The notes: generated by a model not told the origin, from the letters alone. Counted from the first letter of the stretch, positions 35,084-45,215 are shown. The stretch is 58,779 bases of DNA from Eggerthellaceae bacterium (GCA_022792415.1 JAAWAY010000139.1:1-58779), one strand, 5' to 3'. Made by a program: numbers and translations.

Positions 35084-35396
35084 CCCGACTCCTTCACACA
35101 TCTCCCTCAAACGCTCGAGTTTGACTCGAACAATACCTCTCGGCGCCTTTCACGCCGCAGCGAGCTAGCCCACAGGCCGAAGAACATTGGCCGCCGGCAT
35201 GCCGAAAAGCCCCGGCCGACGCCGATCCTCTCCGAGACCCCAGGCAATTGGCGTCCCTTGGGTGAGGCGAGCGGACACAGGAGCTGAGATGCCGCCAATC
35301 GCCCCGCCAGATTCCGCACACTCGCAAGACGCTGCCAGCATATCCTATTATATTCAGATACACGTACGTTCGGCATGTGGCGCATAAGGAGGGAAG
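35084..35396. other. Divergent intergenic region between DUF2142 and MBOAT genes
   Basis: About 310 bases that must hold promoters for both directions. TATTATATTC near 35345-35355 is an AT-rich candidate -10 for the MBOAT operon. TCGAGT-TTG-ACTCGA (35115-35129) is a small inverted repeat in the DUF2142 leader. Nothing else is recognised. Confidence 0.4.
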
Positions 35397-36806
35397 ATGG
35401 TATTCAGCTCGCTTGCCTTCCTGTTCGCCTTCCTTCCGCTCACCTACTTTCTCTATCGTGCCACCCCTAACCTCAAGGCGCAGAACGGGCTGCTCATCAT
35501 AGCCAGCCTCCTGTTCTACGCATACGGCGAGCCCGTGTACGTCCTTCTCATGGTCTTTTCCACGCTGCTCAACTACGCGAGCGGCATCCTGGTGTCACAG
35601 GGGAAGACCCCTCGTCAACGGAAGACGTTTCTCGCCCTGGCAATCACCCTCAACCTCGCCCTGCTCGGCATCTTCAAGTATTCCGACATGCTCGCCCTGT
35701 CAGTCAGCCAGATCCCCGGGATCACCATCCCCGCCCCCCAGATCATCCTCCCCATCGGCATCTCCTTCTTCACGTTCCAGGCGATGTCGTACGTCATCGA
35801 CGTCTACCGAGGGCAGGTGAGGGCTGAGTCGAATTACCTCAACGTCCTCCTCTATATCTCTTTCTTCCCCCAGCTTATCGCCGGTCCGATCGTCAAGTAC
35901 CACGATATCGCCCGGCAGATCCACGATCGAAGGTGCAGTCTCGACGAGACCGCGCGGGGACTGAGGCGCTTCTGCTTCGGCTTGGCGAAGAAGGTGCTTC
36001 TCGCCAATCAATGCGCAGCCGTGTGCGACGCCCTCTACTCAGCCCCCTCCTCAGACCTCAATATCCTCACCTCCTGGCTGGCCGCCTTGAGCTACCTGCT
36101 CCAGATCTACTTTGACTTCAGCGGATACAGCGATATGGCCATAGGCCTCGGCCATATGTTCGGATTCTCTTTCAAGGAGAACTTCAACTACCCCTACACC
36201 GCCAAGAGCATCCAGGAGTTCTGGAGGCGCTGGCACATCTCCCTCTCCACCTGGTTCCTCCAGTACGTCTACATTCCCTTGGGCGGAAACAGGAAGGGTC
36301 GTGCACGCACCTGCGCCAACAAGCTCATCGTCTTCTTCCTCTGCGGCCTGTGGCATGGAGCTAGCTGGACCTTTGTCGCCTGGGGACTCTACCACGGCTT
36401 ATTCCTTCTTCTCGAGGAGTATGTTCCGCGCCTCAGGCAACTGCCCGCTCCCCTCGGACATGTCTACGCCCTCCTTGTCATCGTCTTCGGATGGGTGCTT
36501 TTCCGGGCCAACAGTTTCTCTCAAGCGGCTGAGATAATGGGCCTCATGCTTACGGGATTCACGTTTACCCATGCCCAGGTGGCCCTTCTCCTGCAGCAGC
36601 TCACCCCGAAGTTCGTATGTGCCTTCGGGATTGGCCTCATTGCCTGCCTCCCTGTGCGAAACGTCCTGGAAAGACGCTTCGCCCGCAGTTCCCACCCCTT
36701 CGCGGGAGAAGCCCTCTCCTTCGCCCTCGCGTTCATGCTCCTGGCCTTGTGCGTGCTCGAGCTGTCGAGCGGTGGATACAACCCTTTCATCTACTTCAGA
36801 TTCTAG
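35397..36806 (+). CDS. MBOAT-family O-acyltransferase (AlgI/DltB-like)
   Basis: A 469-residue membrane enzyme. YVYIPLGGNRKG and CGLWHGASWTFVAWG carry the conserved active-site His of AlgI/DltB-type enzymes. They pass acetyl or other acyl groups across the membrane to surface polymers. ATG 35397 follows AGGAGGGAAG. The next gene, 14 bases on, encodes an AlgJ/AlgX-like SGNH partner, so the pair should O-acylate an exported polysaccharide. No DltA, DltC or DltD is present, which argues against D-alanylation. Confidence 0.92.
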   Translation: MVFSSLAFLFAFLPLTYFLYRATPNLKAQNGLLIIASLLFYAYGEPVYVLLMVFSTLLNYASGILVSQGKTPRQRKTFLALAITLNLALLGIFKYSDMLALSVSQIPGITIPAPQIILPIGISFFTFQAMSYVIDVYRGQVRAESNYLNVLLYISFFPQLIAGPIVKYHDIARQIHDRRCSLDETARGLRRFCFGLAKKVLLANQCAAVCDALYSAPSSDLNILTSWLAALSYLLQIYFDFSGYSDMAIGLGHMFGFSFKENFNYPYTAKSIQEFWRRWHISLSTWFLQYVYIPLGGNRKGRARTCANKLIVFFLCGLWHGASWTFVAWGLYHGLFLLLEEYVPRLRQLPAPLGHVYALLVIVFGWVLFRANSFSQAAEIMGLMLTGFTFTHAQVALLLQQLTPKFVCAFGIGLIACLPVRNVLERRFARSSHPFAGEALSFALAFMLLALCVLELSSGGYNPFIYFRF

Positions 36807-36820
36807 CGAGCGGAGCATCA

Positions 36821-38236
36821 ATGAACAGAACCCGCGCTCTTCAAGCCATCTTCGTCGGGGTGACGATGCTCTCCCTCTCCGTTCCCGCCATCGGCACGCT
36901 CGTGCTGCCGCCAGCTGAGAACATCGAGAACACGAGCGACACTCCCCTGCCGAAGCCGATCGACGACGGGAGCCCCAACATCGACTACCTCAGCGATCTC
37001 GGACGCTATTTCGAGACGCACTACGCCTTCCGCAACGAGCTGGTGACCGCTGACACCCTCGCCAATCTCGCCCTCTTCGGCACGTCAAGCGTCCACGATG
37101 TCATCTGCGGCGTCGACGGCTGGCTGTACTACGCTGGCACTCTCGGCGATTACCTGGGAGAAAACCAGATGTCGGATTATCAGGTTGGTCTCTTCGCCCA
37201 CAACTTCTCCTTGGTAGACGACTACGTCGAACGCTGCGGTGGTCGGCTCATCCTCCTGTTCCCGCCAAACAAGAACACGGTTTACCCAGACGAGATGCCT
37301 TCCCGCTACCTTGAGGGCGAGGGCCCGCATATCGTCGATCGTCTCAGTGCACCCCTGCGAGGCCAGGGGGTGACCTACCTCGACCTCCCCCGCGCCTATC
37401 GAGAAGCCGCCAAGGCCGACAACGCGCATACGCTGTATTACCCTCAGGACACCCACTGGAACGCCTACGGATCGCTCCTCGCCTACGAGATGATCCTCGA
37501 AGCCGCGGGACGGCAGCCGATTCCCTATGGCTGGGAGGATCTTGAGTGGGGCGAGCATCGCGGCGACCTCCAGCGCATGCTGCTGCCACTCGTTCCCCAG
37601 GTAGAATGGGCTCCGAACAACGTCATCGCACAGGGGTGCGACGAGATCGGGACCGAGACGACCGAGAATCACGTGCTACTCGAGCGCTTCACGGGATCTG
37701 GCGACGGCTCGCTCATGATGTACCGCGACTCCTTCGGCGAGGTGCTCGAGCGGCCTCTCGCTTCGAACTTCGCCTCGGCTGTCTTCTACCTGGATCAAGA
37801 CGGGAAAACCTACGATCTCTCGGACTTGCGAGACAACCCTGCCGATGTGGTTGTCATCGAGCGGGCAGAGCGGTTCATGCCCGTCTTATGCGGAGACATG
37901 CCCCACTTCCCAGCACCGGACATCGGGGAAGCGGAGGGCCTCAACGTCAAGGCGCCTGTGGAGATGAGCGATCTCAGCCTCGAGACATACGGCAGCCTCA
38001 CCAAGGTGAGCGGGCGAAGCACGCTGCCGGAACTGCAAGACAGCAGTGCCCCACCATCCGATGTCCATCTCCGCGTACGGCAGGCCTCGGGAGAGGAAGT
38101 CTGCTTCGCCCCGTACATCGGCATGGCGTCGATTCCTGGCGTTATCGACTTCTACCTCTATCTAGACGGTCAGTCGCTGGAGGCGCTCCTGAGCCCGGGC
38201 TCGCAGCTCAGCCTCGAAGCCTCCCTATCCCAGTAG
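36821..38236 (+). CDS. AlgJ/AlgX-like SGNH acyltransferase partner
   Basis: A 471-residue protein with an N-terminal signal anchor. It has the SGNH-type ALGX/ALGJ layout: GVDGWLYYAG near residue 95, DTHWNAYG holding the Asp-x-His pair, and MYRDSFGE with the Ser. These enzymes finish the acetyl transfer outside the cell after an MBOAT protein brings the acyl group through. ATG 36821 has GGAG seven bases before it. The C-terminal 120 residues look like an added binding domain. It converges with the GT gene on its right with a 9-base gap. Confidence 0.85.
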   Translation: MNRTRALQAIFVGVTMLSLSVPAIGTLVLPPAENIENTSDTPLPKPIDDGSPNIDYLSDLGRYFETHYAFRNELVTADTLANLALFGTSSVHDVICGVDGWLYYAGTLGDYLGENQMSDYQVGLFAHNFSLVDDYVERCGGRLILLFPPNKNTVYPDEMPSRYLEGEGPHIVDRLSAPLRGQGVTYLDLPRAYREAAKADNAHTLYYPQDTHWNAYGSLLAYEMILEAAGRQPIPYGWEDLEWGEHRGDLQRMLLPLVPQVEWAPNNVIAQGCDEIGTETTENHVLLERFTGSGDGSLMMYRDSFGEVLERPLASNFASAVFYLDQDGKTYDLSDLRDNPADVVVIERAERFMPVLCGDMPHFPAPDIGEAEGLNVKAPVEMSDLSLETYGSLTKVSGRSTLPELQDSSAPPSDVHLRVRQASGEEVCFAPYIGMASIPGVIDFYLYLDGQSLEALLSPGSQLSLEASLSQ

Positions 38237-38245
38237 GTCCTCACG

Positions 38246-41215
38246 TCAAAGCTGTGCGGCCAACTGGCTCACAAAGCCGAAGGGGGCGGCGTCGGAAAGA
38301 TACCCAGGGTCGACGTTTCCGCAAGGCACGACCGGCTCATAGGACAACGCCAACCTCTCCAGCGTGCGCGCTATCGCCTGAGGTGAGAGCGCGTCAAGAG
38401 AGGTGATGTTATCTGAGAACGAGGAGAGGTCCTTGTTACCGTAGCTGTTGGTGATCACCTTCGCGCCGAACGCCGCCATCTCAAGCGGCGGATAGCTCGG
38501 ATGGGGCGAGACCATGAGCGAGAGCCCCAGGGCCGATTCCGCCAAAACCGTGGCGTACTCGTCCAGCGTCAGCTTTCCCAACGAGATGAGATTACGCCCG
38601 TTGCCCAGGTAGACGGGCTCGAACGACTCTCCCGCGGCGACCATCTCCCACTCAGCGCTCACCTGAGACGTGCGAACCCACTCGCGAAGAGACTCCACGA
38701 CGAGCTCGAAGGCATTGCGAGGCGTTCCAGGACGACCGTACACGAGGATGCGCTTCCGCTTGGACGTCGTCCCCTCCAGGGACATGAGGCGATCCTTGAG
38801 CGCCGCGTTCAGCGTGGGCTCGAAGAAGTACTCGCTCGCGAACGTATAGCCCTTTTCGATGAAGTAATCTCTGAGCAGCTTCGAGTTGAAGACCGCGATC
38901 TGGGGATACGTGGTCCGATACGTCGAGTCCGCGAGCAGGTATTGCGACGACCAGGCATAGAAGCCTGGCTCGTAATCCTGTATCAGGTAGACGAACGGAT
39001 GGGGCGACAGCTCATCCGGAGCCCAATTGGCGTACTCGTTCTGGATACAGAAGGCGCTCCACCAGCTCGTGAACACGAAGACGTCGCCATTGGTCACCTC
39101 GAGGGTGTCGTGGTCGCGATTGACGAGCGAGATGATCTGGCGTGGAGCGGCCGAAGTGGCGGAGGGGGGAACGATCTCGTAGTCCGGGTAGCGCTCAGCC
39201 GTCTCGAACCTGCGCGGTTCCCCGTCGAGAACCAAGATGCGCGCCGGGCAGTCCAGCTCGGCAAGCAGGCGCTCATAGAACTTCAGCGCCGTGGCGATGC
39301 CTCCGAACACGTCCTCCTCGTTGATAGACGGGAGCAGGAGATTCAGGCGCCTCTGATCACCCTCCCCCTTGCGGAACCTGATAGGACGCACCTCACCCAA
39401 CATGCGGCTGTTGCGGAAGAACCGCGCCTTTTTCTCGCGTTTCAGCAGAACCGTCGGGGTCGTCTCCATGACGTCGAGGTTCTCGTTGAAGAAGGGGTCG
39501 CCCGACTCGCGGTATTCGCGGTAGGCGTTCGCCGAGAGCGTGAGGTCGACCTCGGGAACGAAGGAGGCGTCACGCGACTTCGACTCGAAGTGAGTGAGAA
39601 CCACGTAGGGATCGTACAGGTTGAGCAGGCCGTTGCGGCGGGCGCGGATGCACAGCTCCACATCGCTGCCGCATACGATGAAGTCCTCGTCAAACCCGCC
39701 GATCTTCTCGTATGTTGCGCGCGAGAACGCCATGCAGGCCCCCGTGACGGCGGTCACGTTGCGTCGGACCATGGGCGAGACGAAGGGGGAGCCATGATGC
39801 ACGGGCGCCATTCCCTTATACACATGATCAGCCCATCCGCTCATGCCCACGACGACACCCGCGTGCTGGATGGTTCCGTCAGGATAGAGAAGCAGGCCGC
39901 CCACGACGCCGATGCCGTCCCGCGTCGCGTCCTCCACGAGCCGCTCGAGCCAATCGGGGCTGATGACCTCCACATCGTTGTTGAGGCACACGATCACATC
40001 GCCCTTGGCCTCGCGGATGCCCTGGTTGTTCAGCTTCGACCAGTTGAACTCATAACTCGCATCGATCACCCTCACGTTCTCCAGGCAGTCGATCTCCTTG
40101 AAGTACGCGAACGTCTCGGGCTCCTCGGAGTTGTTGTTGAGCACGATGATCTCGTAGCGAGCGTTCACCGTCTTCGCGAAGATGCTGTCGATCGCCTGCC
40201 TCAGATCCCCAACATGATCCTTGGTGGGAATGATGATGGACGCCAGAGGGCGGTCTCCCGTTTGATAGCGAACGTCGTAGACGAAGTAGTCACCCGTCTC
40301 CTCGGCCCGTGCCTTACCCGGTCCATATACGCGGTCAAGATGCTCCTGTATGGCCCCCAGCCCCGCCGTCTGGGCATAGGGCTTCGACGTGGGATCGGCG
40401 GCGGTAGACGACGGGATAGTACGCCAAGAGTAGAGAACCTGATCGATGTGATCGATCCTGTCCGTCCTCTCCGCCAGACGCAGCATCAGGTCATAGTCCT
40501 GGCTTCCATCGAATTCGCTGCGCAGCCCGCCGACCTCCTCGAAGAGCGATCGACGCACGCACAGCAGATGGCCGACGTACATCTGGGAGAGCAGGAGATC
40601 AGGCGACCAATCCGGCTTGTAGAGGGGATTCTTGTGCGCGCCGTCTACGTCGATCTCGTCTTGATCACTGTAGAGAACGTCAGCATTGGTCGCGGCAGCC
40701 TGGAAGTTGCACTCGAGGAGGGCGTCCCTTGAGAGCACGTCATCGTTATCCATGAACGCGAGGTAGTCACCCGTCGCCACAGAGCATGCGGCGTTGGTGG
40801 CAGCCGAGATGCCACCGTTCTCCTGGAGGAACACGACGTGGATGCGCCCATCCCCCTTGAGGCTCTCGAGATAATCACGTGTGTCCTGTCGCGTGGAGCA
40901 ATCATCGGCTATGCACAGCTCCCAGTTCGCGTAGACCTGGTCCACGACTGATTCCACGGCCTCGCGAAGCCAACGGGGATCCACGTTGTAGACGGGCATG
41001 ACGACCGAGAACTTGAGCTTGCCGACCTGGCTGCCCGCCGGGCGGGTGTCAGTCATGGTCGCCTGGACGATCTCCTGACGAACCGATTCCTCGTAGACCC
41101 GCTCGGCCAGGCCAACCACACCGTGCTTTACAAGGTATTTCGTGCCCGATATCGCCCTGCGGGGAGACTGCTTGAGCAAGCGGGCGATAGACTTGACCTT
41201 ATCCTTCGTTTCCAC
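38246..41215 (-). CDS. Three-domain glycosyltransferase (GT2-GT2-GT4-like)
   Basis: A 989-residue soluble enzyme. Residues about 68-300 are a GT2 domain (SVVMPVYNVDPRWL, AFMDNDD). Residues about 330-570 are a second GT2 (SIIIPTKDHVGDLRQ, CLNNDVE). Residues about 640-985 resemble the WsaF/rhamnan-type GT-B domain (LIQDYEPGFYAWS, ILVYGRPGTPRNAFEL). Similar multidomain enzymes build rhamnose-containing chains, and rfbABCD in the window supplies dTDP-rhamnose. The GTG at 41215 follows GAGGGG. Specific linkages cannot be assigned. About 65 N-terminal residues precede the first domain and are basic, possibly membrane-facing. Confidence 0.85.
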   Translation of the reverse strand: METKDKVKSIARLLKQSPRRAISGTKYLVKHGVVGLAERVYEESVRQEIVQATMTDTRPAGSQVGKLKFSVVMPVYNVDPRWLREAVESVVDQVYANWELCIADDCSTRQDTRDYLESLKGDGRIHVVFLQENGGISAATNAACSVATGDYLAFMDNDDVLSRDALLECNFQAAATNADVLYSDQDEIDVDGAHKNPLYKPDWSPDLLLSQMYVGHLLCVRRSLFEEVGGLRSEFDGSQDYDLMLRLAERTDRIDHIDQVLYSWRTIPSSTAADPTSKPYAQTAGLGAIQEHLDRVYGPGKARAEETGDYFVYDVRYQTGDRPLASIIIPTKDHVGDLRQAIDSIFAKTVNARYEIIVLNNNSEEPETFAYFKEIDCLENVRVIDASYEFNWSKLNNQGIREAKGDVIVCLNNDVEVISPDWLERLVEDATRDGIGVVGGLLLYPDGTIQHAGVVVGMSGWADHVYKGMAPVHHGSPFVSPMVRRNVTAVTGACMAFSRATYEKIGGFDEDFIVCGSDVELCIRARRNGLLNLYDPYVVLTHFESKSRDASFVPEVDLTLSANAYREYRESGDPFFNENLDVMETTPTVLLKREKKARFFRNSRMLGEVRPIRFRKGEGDQRRLNLLLPSINEEDVFGGIATALKFYERLLAELDCPARILVLDGEPRRFETAERYPDYEIVPPSATSAAPRQIISLVNRDHDTLEVTNGDVFVFTSWWSAFCIQNEYANWAPDELSPHPFVYLIQDYEPGFYAWSSQYLLADSTYRTTYPQIAVFNSKLLRDYFIEKGYTFASEYFFEPTLNAALKDRLMSLEGTTSKRKRILVYGRPGTPRNAFELVVESLREWVRTSQVSAEWEMVAAGESFEPVYLGNGRNLISLGKLTLDEYATVLAESALGLSLMVSPHPSYPPLEMAAFGAKVITNSYGNKDLSSFSDNITSLDALSPQAIARTLERLALSYEPVVPCGNVDPGYLSDAAPFGFVSQLAAQL

Positions 41216-41307
41216 GCGATCCCCTCATGCCTCGTATCCTGCGGCAGCCCATCGCCCATGGCGGAGCAGCCTTTTCCTGTGCTTTTCCTATCTGCTCGAA
41301 AGCCAGC

Positions 41308-43443
41308 CTACCCGTTACCCATCGCAATAGCTCCGATGTTCGGGTTGACGTTTCTCTCACACACCCCTGCCAGGAAGCGCCCTTCTGGAGCGCATGTTCC
41401 AGAGCTCCCTGAGAAGCCAGGAGGAATCCCACAGTCTACTACCCGCAAAACCGAGTCGGCCGCATATGCGTTAACGTGACCCTTCTCCCTCGATTTCCGA
41501 CAGAGGAAGGGCAACGGCTCTTGATGGCAACCGAACAAGAAGACGCCATCGAGCAACTCGAGAAGGATATCACGCGCCATGAGAAACTGAACGCTATCCA
41601 TGAGCTCAACATCCTGAGTGTCCTCGGGAGAGAAGAACCAGTGGGAGGGAACCCCCGTCTCTCCGAGGATGCCCATGACCTTCCCTGCGTTGATGAGATC
41701 GCTCGCCAGCCAAAGGACCTTCGTTGCACCATCAGATGAGACAACCCGTCCTCCCGCCAACGCCACCTCAGGACGCTGGCCCTGCGATAGAAGAGGCTGA
41801 AGCCAGTCACCCTCGGCCACGCAGGTTTCCCTCGGAAGCACCGCCACGTAGTCCGACGCGAGGGCCCGGGCCAGACGTCTGAGAACAGACAGGGTCATGC
41901 AGCCCTTTCTTCCCAGGGAGAAAGGCGCAGCCTTCACGCCCGGAGGAAGACCGGGGATGACAGACGCTCCCCTACCGTCCCCGTCATCGAGGAGCACCAG
42001 CTCCAAGCTGATCCCGCTCCCCTCATGCCAAGCTGTCTCAACGATGGATCTCACCTGGTCGGGGCTATAATCCGGCGGAACAACCACGGAAACCGAGCAC
42101 GGGCGCTTCACACGGTAATCAACCCGGTAGGTGAACGGCCGCCGATATCCTTCGACATCCGCGGGAACACCCGTCCGCGCGCAGTGATCCTGAACCGCGC
42201 CGATCCCGGCTTGAACGGCATAGGGCTTGTTCTGCTCGCCGCCCGCGGTGGATAGCTCCGTGATCCTCCAATGATAGAGAACCCGATCAATGGACGCGAT
42301 CGCACGGGTGAGCTCGGCAACACGCAAGATGAGCCAGTGATCCTGAGCGCCGTCGAATCCGGACGGAATCGGGCCAATGTCATCGAGCAGGCTCTTGCGC
42401 ACCATAAAGAGATGGCATATATAGTTATTGTTTCTCAACAGGCCGAGGTTGAATCCCGGTTTAAGCCTCGGGTCGATGAAGCCCCTGACGGGATCGTACT
42501 TATCCTCATCGCAATACAGCGCATCCACCGCATCATGCCCGTTGATGGTCTCTACGTAGCAGTAAAGGAGGTCGGGCTCGATGAAGTCGTCATGATCCAG
42601 GAACCCCACAAATTCCCCGGAGGAAGCGGCGATGCCCCGGTTTGTGTTGCCCGCTATACCGTAGTTCTGATCGAGCTGAACGACCTTGATCCTAGCATCT
42701 CGAGCCCGAAGCTCGTCTATGGTTCGAGAGAGAGGCTCGTCATCGGGGGTCGAGTTCACCAAAACGAGCTCCCATTTCCCATACGACTGGGCGAGCACGC
42801 TGCGCACCATCTCCCCTAGATGGTTCGTGTCCGTGTGGTAGAGCGGCACAACGAGGCTGACAAGCGGTTCATAGCCGAAGCTCGTCTTTGCCTGGCACGC
42901 CAGATCCTCGGGCGACGCCTTTCTTCGATTGAACCAGTCCTGGTAGCGGGTACGCTCATCACGCCTGGTCACGAGTATGGGAGCAAAGTCCAGAGCCGGT
43001 TTTTTTCTGAGGAGCGTACGAGTTAGCTGCTGCGCCTGTCCCAGATCGCCAAGGCCGACGACGCCGATCTCCTCGACACCCGTACGCCCCGGCACCTCGC
43101 AGAGGTCGAGGCGCACCTTTGCCACCGGTTCGTCAAAGGAGAACAAGCGGATGACCCCCGCGCCCGCGAACTCGAAGAGGTGCCAGGTGAGATCTTGCGA
43201 AAAGGGCTCGCCTTCCTCGGCAAAGTAGACCGTCAGAGAATCACCCGTGTATCCTCCGGGAGCCGAAGCATAGAAGACGACATATCGCGAGGGCACCTCG
43301 AAACACACCTCGAACCATGAATCATCCTCTACTGCAGTGAAAGAGCCGTCGAACTGAACGCCCTTGTTGAGTCCCGCCTGGGCGCCTGGGCCAAGCAGCA
43401 GTCCCGACAGATCGGCGTTCGCGGGTTTCAGAGATACTTTCAT
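41308..43443 (-). CDS. Glycosyltransferase with N-terminal beta-rich domain, GT2 and a degenerate second GT2
   Basis: 711 residues. About 1-130 form a beta-rich domain also seen at the start of the next gene upstream. About 190-400 are a GT2 domain (LVSLVVPLYHTDTNHLGEMV, GFLDHDDFIE). About 450-690 look like a second GT2 fold (SVSVVVPPDYSPDQVRS), but where a metal DxD is expected the sequence reads VLPRE, so it may be non-catalytic. ATG 43443 has GGAG six bases before it. It lies 11 bases after the GT4 gene in one operon. Confidence 0.8.
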   Translation of the reverse strand: MKVSLKPANADLSGLLLGPGAQAGLNKGVQFDGSFTAVEDDSWFEVCFEVPSRYVVFYASAPGGYTGDSLTVYFAEEGEPFSQDLTWHLFEFAGAGVIRLFSFDEPVAKVRLDLCEVPGRTGVEEIGVVGLGDLGQAQQLTRTLLRKKPALDFAPILVTRRDERTRYQDWFNRRKASPEDLACQAKTSFGYEPLVSLVVPLYHTDTNHLGEMVRSVLAQSYGKWELVLVNSTPDDEPLSRTIDELRARDARIKVVQLDQNYGIAGNTNRGIAASSGEFVGFLDHDDFIEPDLLYCYVETINGHDAVDALYCDEDKYDPVRGFIDPRLKPGFNLGLLRNNNYICHLFMVRKSLLDDIGPIPSGFDGAQDHWLILRVAELTRAIASIDRVLYHWRITELSTAGGEQNKPYAVQAGIGAVQDHCARTGVPADVEGYRRPFTYRVDYRVKRPCSVSVVVPPDYSPDQVRSIVETAWHEGSGISLELVLLDDGDGRGASVIPGLPPGVKAAPFSLGRKGCMTLSVLRRLARALASDYVAVLPRETCVAEGDWLQPLLSQGQRPEVALAGGRVVSSDGATKVLWLASDLINAGKVMGILGETGVPSHWFFSPEDTQDVELMDSVQFLMARDILLELLDGVFLFGCHQEPLPFLCRKSREKGHVNAYAADSVLRVVDCGIPPGFSGSSGTCAPEGRFLAGVCERNVNPNIGAIAMGNG

Positions 43444-43454
43444 GGCGAGCTCCT

Positions 43455-45215
43455 TCACGACCATCGGCGAGCCAGGCGCCGCAAGCCACCCCACCGCTTC
43501 GTTGGAGGCTCACCAGCGAAGTCTCCTTCGTCCTCCCCGCCGTCGGGCGGTGAGGAGGGAGCGCTGGAGGCCTCGGCGAAAGACCCTTGGCCCTCGATAT
43601 CACTCAGAGGACGGGAGACAACCTCTTCCCTTGCGCACAGACCCCTCAGCCAGGAGACGTAATCCGAGAAGTCCAGCTCCTCGGCTACCCAGCGCCTCGC
43701 TTCTTGCACGTCCACGCATGCTTCGCCGACAAGAAGGCGGTGCGTCTCACGCGCGAGCTCCCCTACCGAGAATCCCTCGACAAGCACCCCCCGCCCGTCC
43801 TCGAGCATCACGTCCACTCCACCGGATCCCGCGAAGGCCGCAACGGGTACGTGTCCCCGCATCGCCTCCAACACTGCTGACGGGAAGGTATCATCGCGGG
43901 AGGTGCACCAGAACACGCTCGACGCATTCAGGAGAGCAGCGTAAACCGTGCTGGGCAAGAACTCGACCCTATGGAATCTCCCTGCTATCCCACTCTTCCT
44001 CACCTGATCGGCGAGTCGCGGAAGAAGCTCGTCGCCGGGCAGAAGGTTTGCAGAGCATCCAGCCCAGATAAAGTACGGGGCAACGTCCCCGGCGATCCTC
44101 GTCAGCTCGATGGCAGCCGATATGAAGAGGTCGTATCCCTTCCGCAGCTCTGGCGTGCCCGAGCCGAGGATGACAGGCGCGCCAGCGGGGATACCGAGTT
44201 CGTCCAGGAGGGGCGCGAGCGCCCCATCATCACGACAGCTCTCTTGGAGATAGACGCCCTGGGGCCGTATCTCCACCTTTCCGGGGATATCCGGGGCCAG
44301 AAGGCGAAACCCCTCGAGCACCGACCGCGCGGGGAATACCAGGCTGTCCGAATACCGCGCCGCCCGCGGGGGCTGATCTCCCATGTCATGGATGGTCAGA
44401 GTCTCCCTCGTCTCATGGATAAGGGAGACCACCCGCAAGCCAGCGCGTTTGAACACCTCGGCATGCTGGGCAGAGACGACCGTGTTGAGGACGGTGGCAC
44501 CGAACCCACGCGCCGCAAGATGACGGAGCAGCATGTCGCATGCGTCACCCTCGGATCCGTCTCTGCTAATCCTCCAACTCGTATGCAGCTCTAGCAGGGG
44601 AATGCACGACTCCCAATAGGACAGGGCCACGCCGCCATCGCCCTGCCCGATGCATAGGGCAACCACTGGACTTCCCTGTCGATCCGCCTCCTCGGAGATT
44701 CGCGCAGCCAGAAGGGGGGCGCCCGTCAAGCCCAGATCATGGGTGACAACGACCAACCCCTCGCCGCGCGTGTCGGAACAATCCCCCACCAGGGCGTCAA
44801 GCCCTTCGTCCATGGTGTGCGCAAACGCCATGCGTGCCAGCGAGATACCCGTGGGGCCGCACGTCTCGGTAAGGTCAACCCGCACACACGTGACAGCTTC
44901 ATCGAACTCCCACACCCGGGTCAGCAGCCTCTTGCCCAGCACCGGCGGCCGCAGCACCCTCTGCTCGGACAACTCATCCGACACCACTGTCGCGTAGTAA
45001 GAGGAAACCCCATCGCCCTGATAGCCCTCCGGAAAGCGTAGCTCGAGCGCAAGCGCTCGCACGGGAGCGGCTGGCCTCAGGAGAATCTGAGGATCATCCT
45101 CGATCGCGTAAATCTGTCCATCTCGCGCCTCAAGACCCTTGACCTCCACGGAGCACCCCTCCACGACGAGCAGTCCGTCGAGGTAGGTTTGGGCATCCCC
45201 CGTCGCATCAGCCAT
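43455..45215 (-). CDS. GT4-family glycosyltransferase with N-terminal beta-rich domain
   Basis: 586 residues. About 20-140 are a beta-rich domain related to that of the next gene (shared GYQGDG..YY, FDEAV..VRVDL and G.TGI pattern). About 150-540 are a GT-B enzyme with THDLGLTGAPLLAARI near its start and a donor site ILGSGTPELRKGYDLF followed by EAMRGHVPVAAFAGSG. The 45-residue tail is Ser/Pro/Glu-rich and basic at the end. ATG 45215 has GAGGAG before it. It is the first gene of the operon reading left to the 989-residue GT. Confidence 0.83.
   Translation of the reverse strand: MADATGDAQTYLDGLLVVEGCSVEVKGLEARDGQIYAIEDDPQILLRPAAPVRALALELRFPEGYQGDGVSSYYATVVSDELSEQRVLRPPVLGKRLLTRVWEFDEAVTCVRVDLTETCGPTGISLARMAFAHTMDEGLDALVGDCSDTRGEGLVVVTHDLGLTGAPLLAARISEEADRQGSPVVALCIGQGDGGVALSYWESCIPLLELHTSWRISRDGSEGDACDMLLRHLAARGFGATVLNTVVSAQHAEVFKRAGLRVVSLIHETRETLTIHDMGDQPPRAARYSDSLVFPARSVLEGFRLLAPDIPGKVEIRPQGVYLQESCRDDGALAPLLDELGIPAGAPVILGSGTPELRKGYDLFISAAIELTRIAGDVAPYFIWAGCSANLLPGDELLPRLADQVRKSGIAGRFHRVEFLPSTVYAALLNASSVFWCTSRDDTFPSAVLEAMRGHVPVAAFAGSGGVDVMLEDGRGVLVEGFSVGELARETHRLLVGEACVDVQEARRWVAEELDFSDYVSWLRGLCAREEVVSRPLSDIEGQGSFAEASSAPSSPPDGGEDEGDFAGEPPTKRWGGLRRLARRWS

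Noticed and set aside
35397-38236. dlt (D-alanylation) operon
   Set aside because: No DltA ligase or DltC carrier. The partner has the AlgJ/AlgX SGNH layout rather than DltD.
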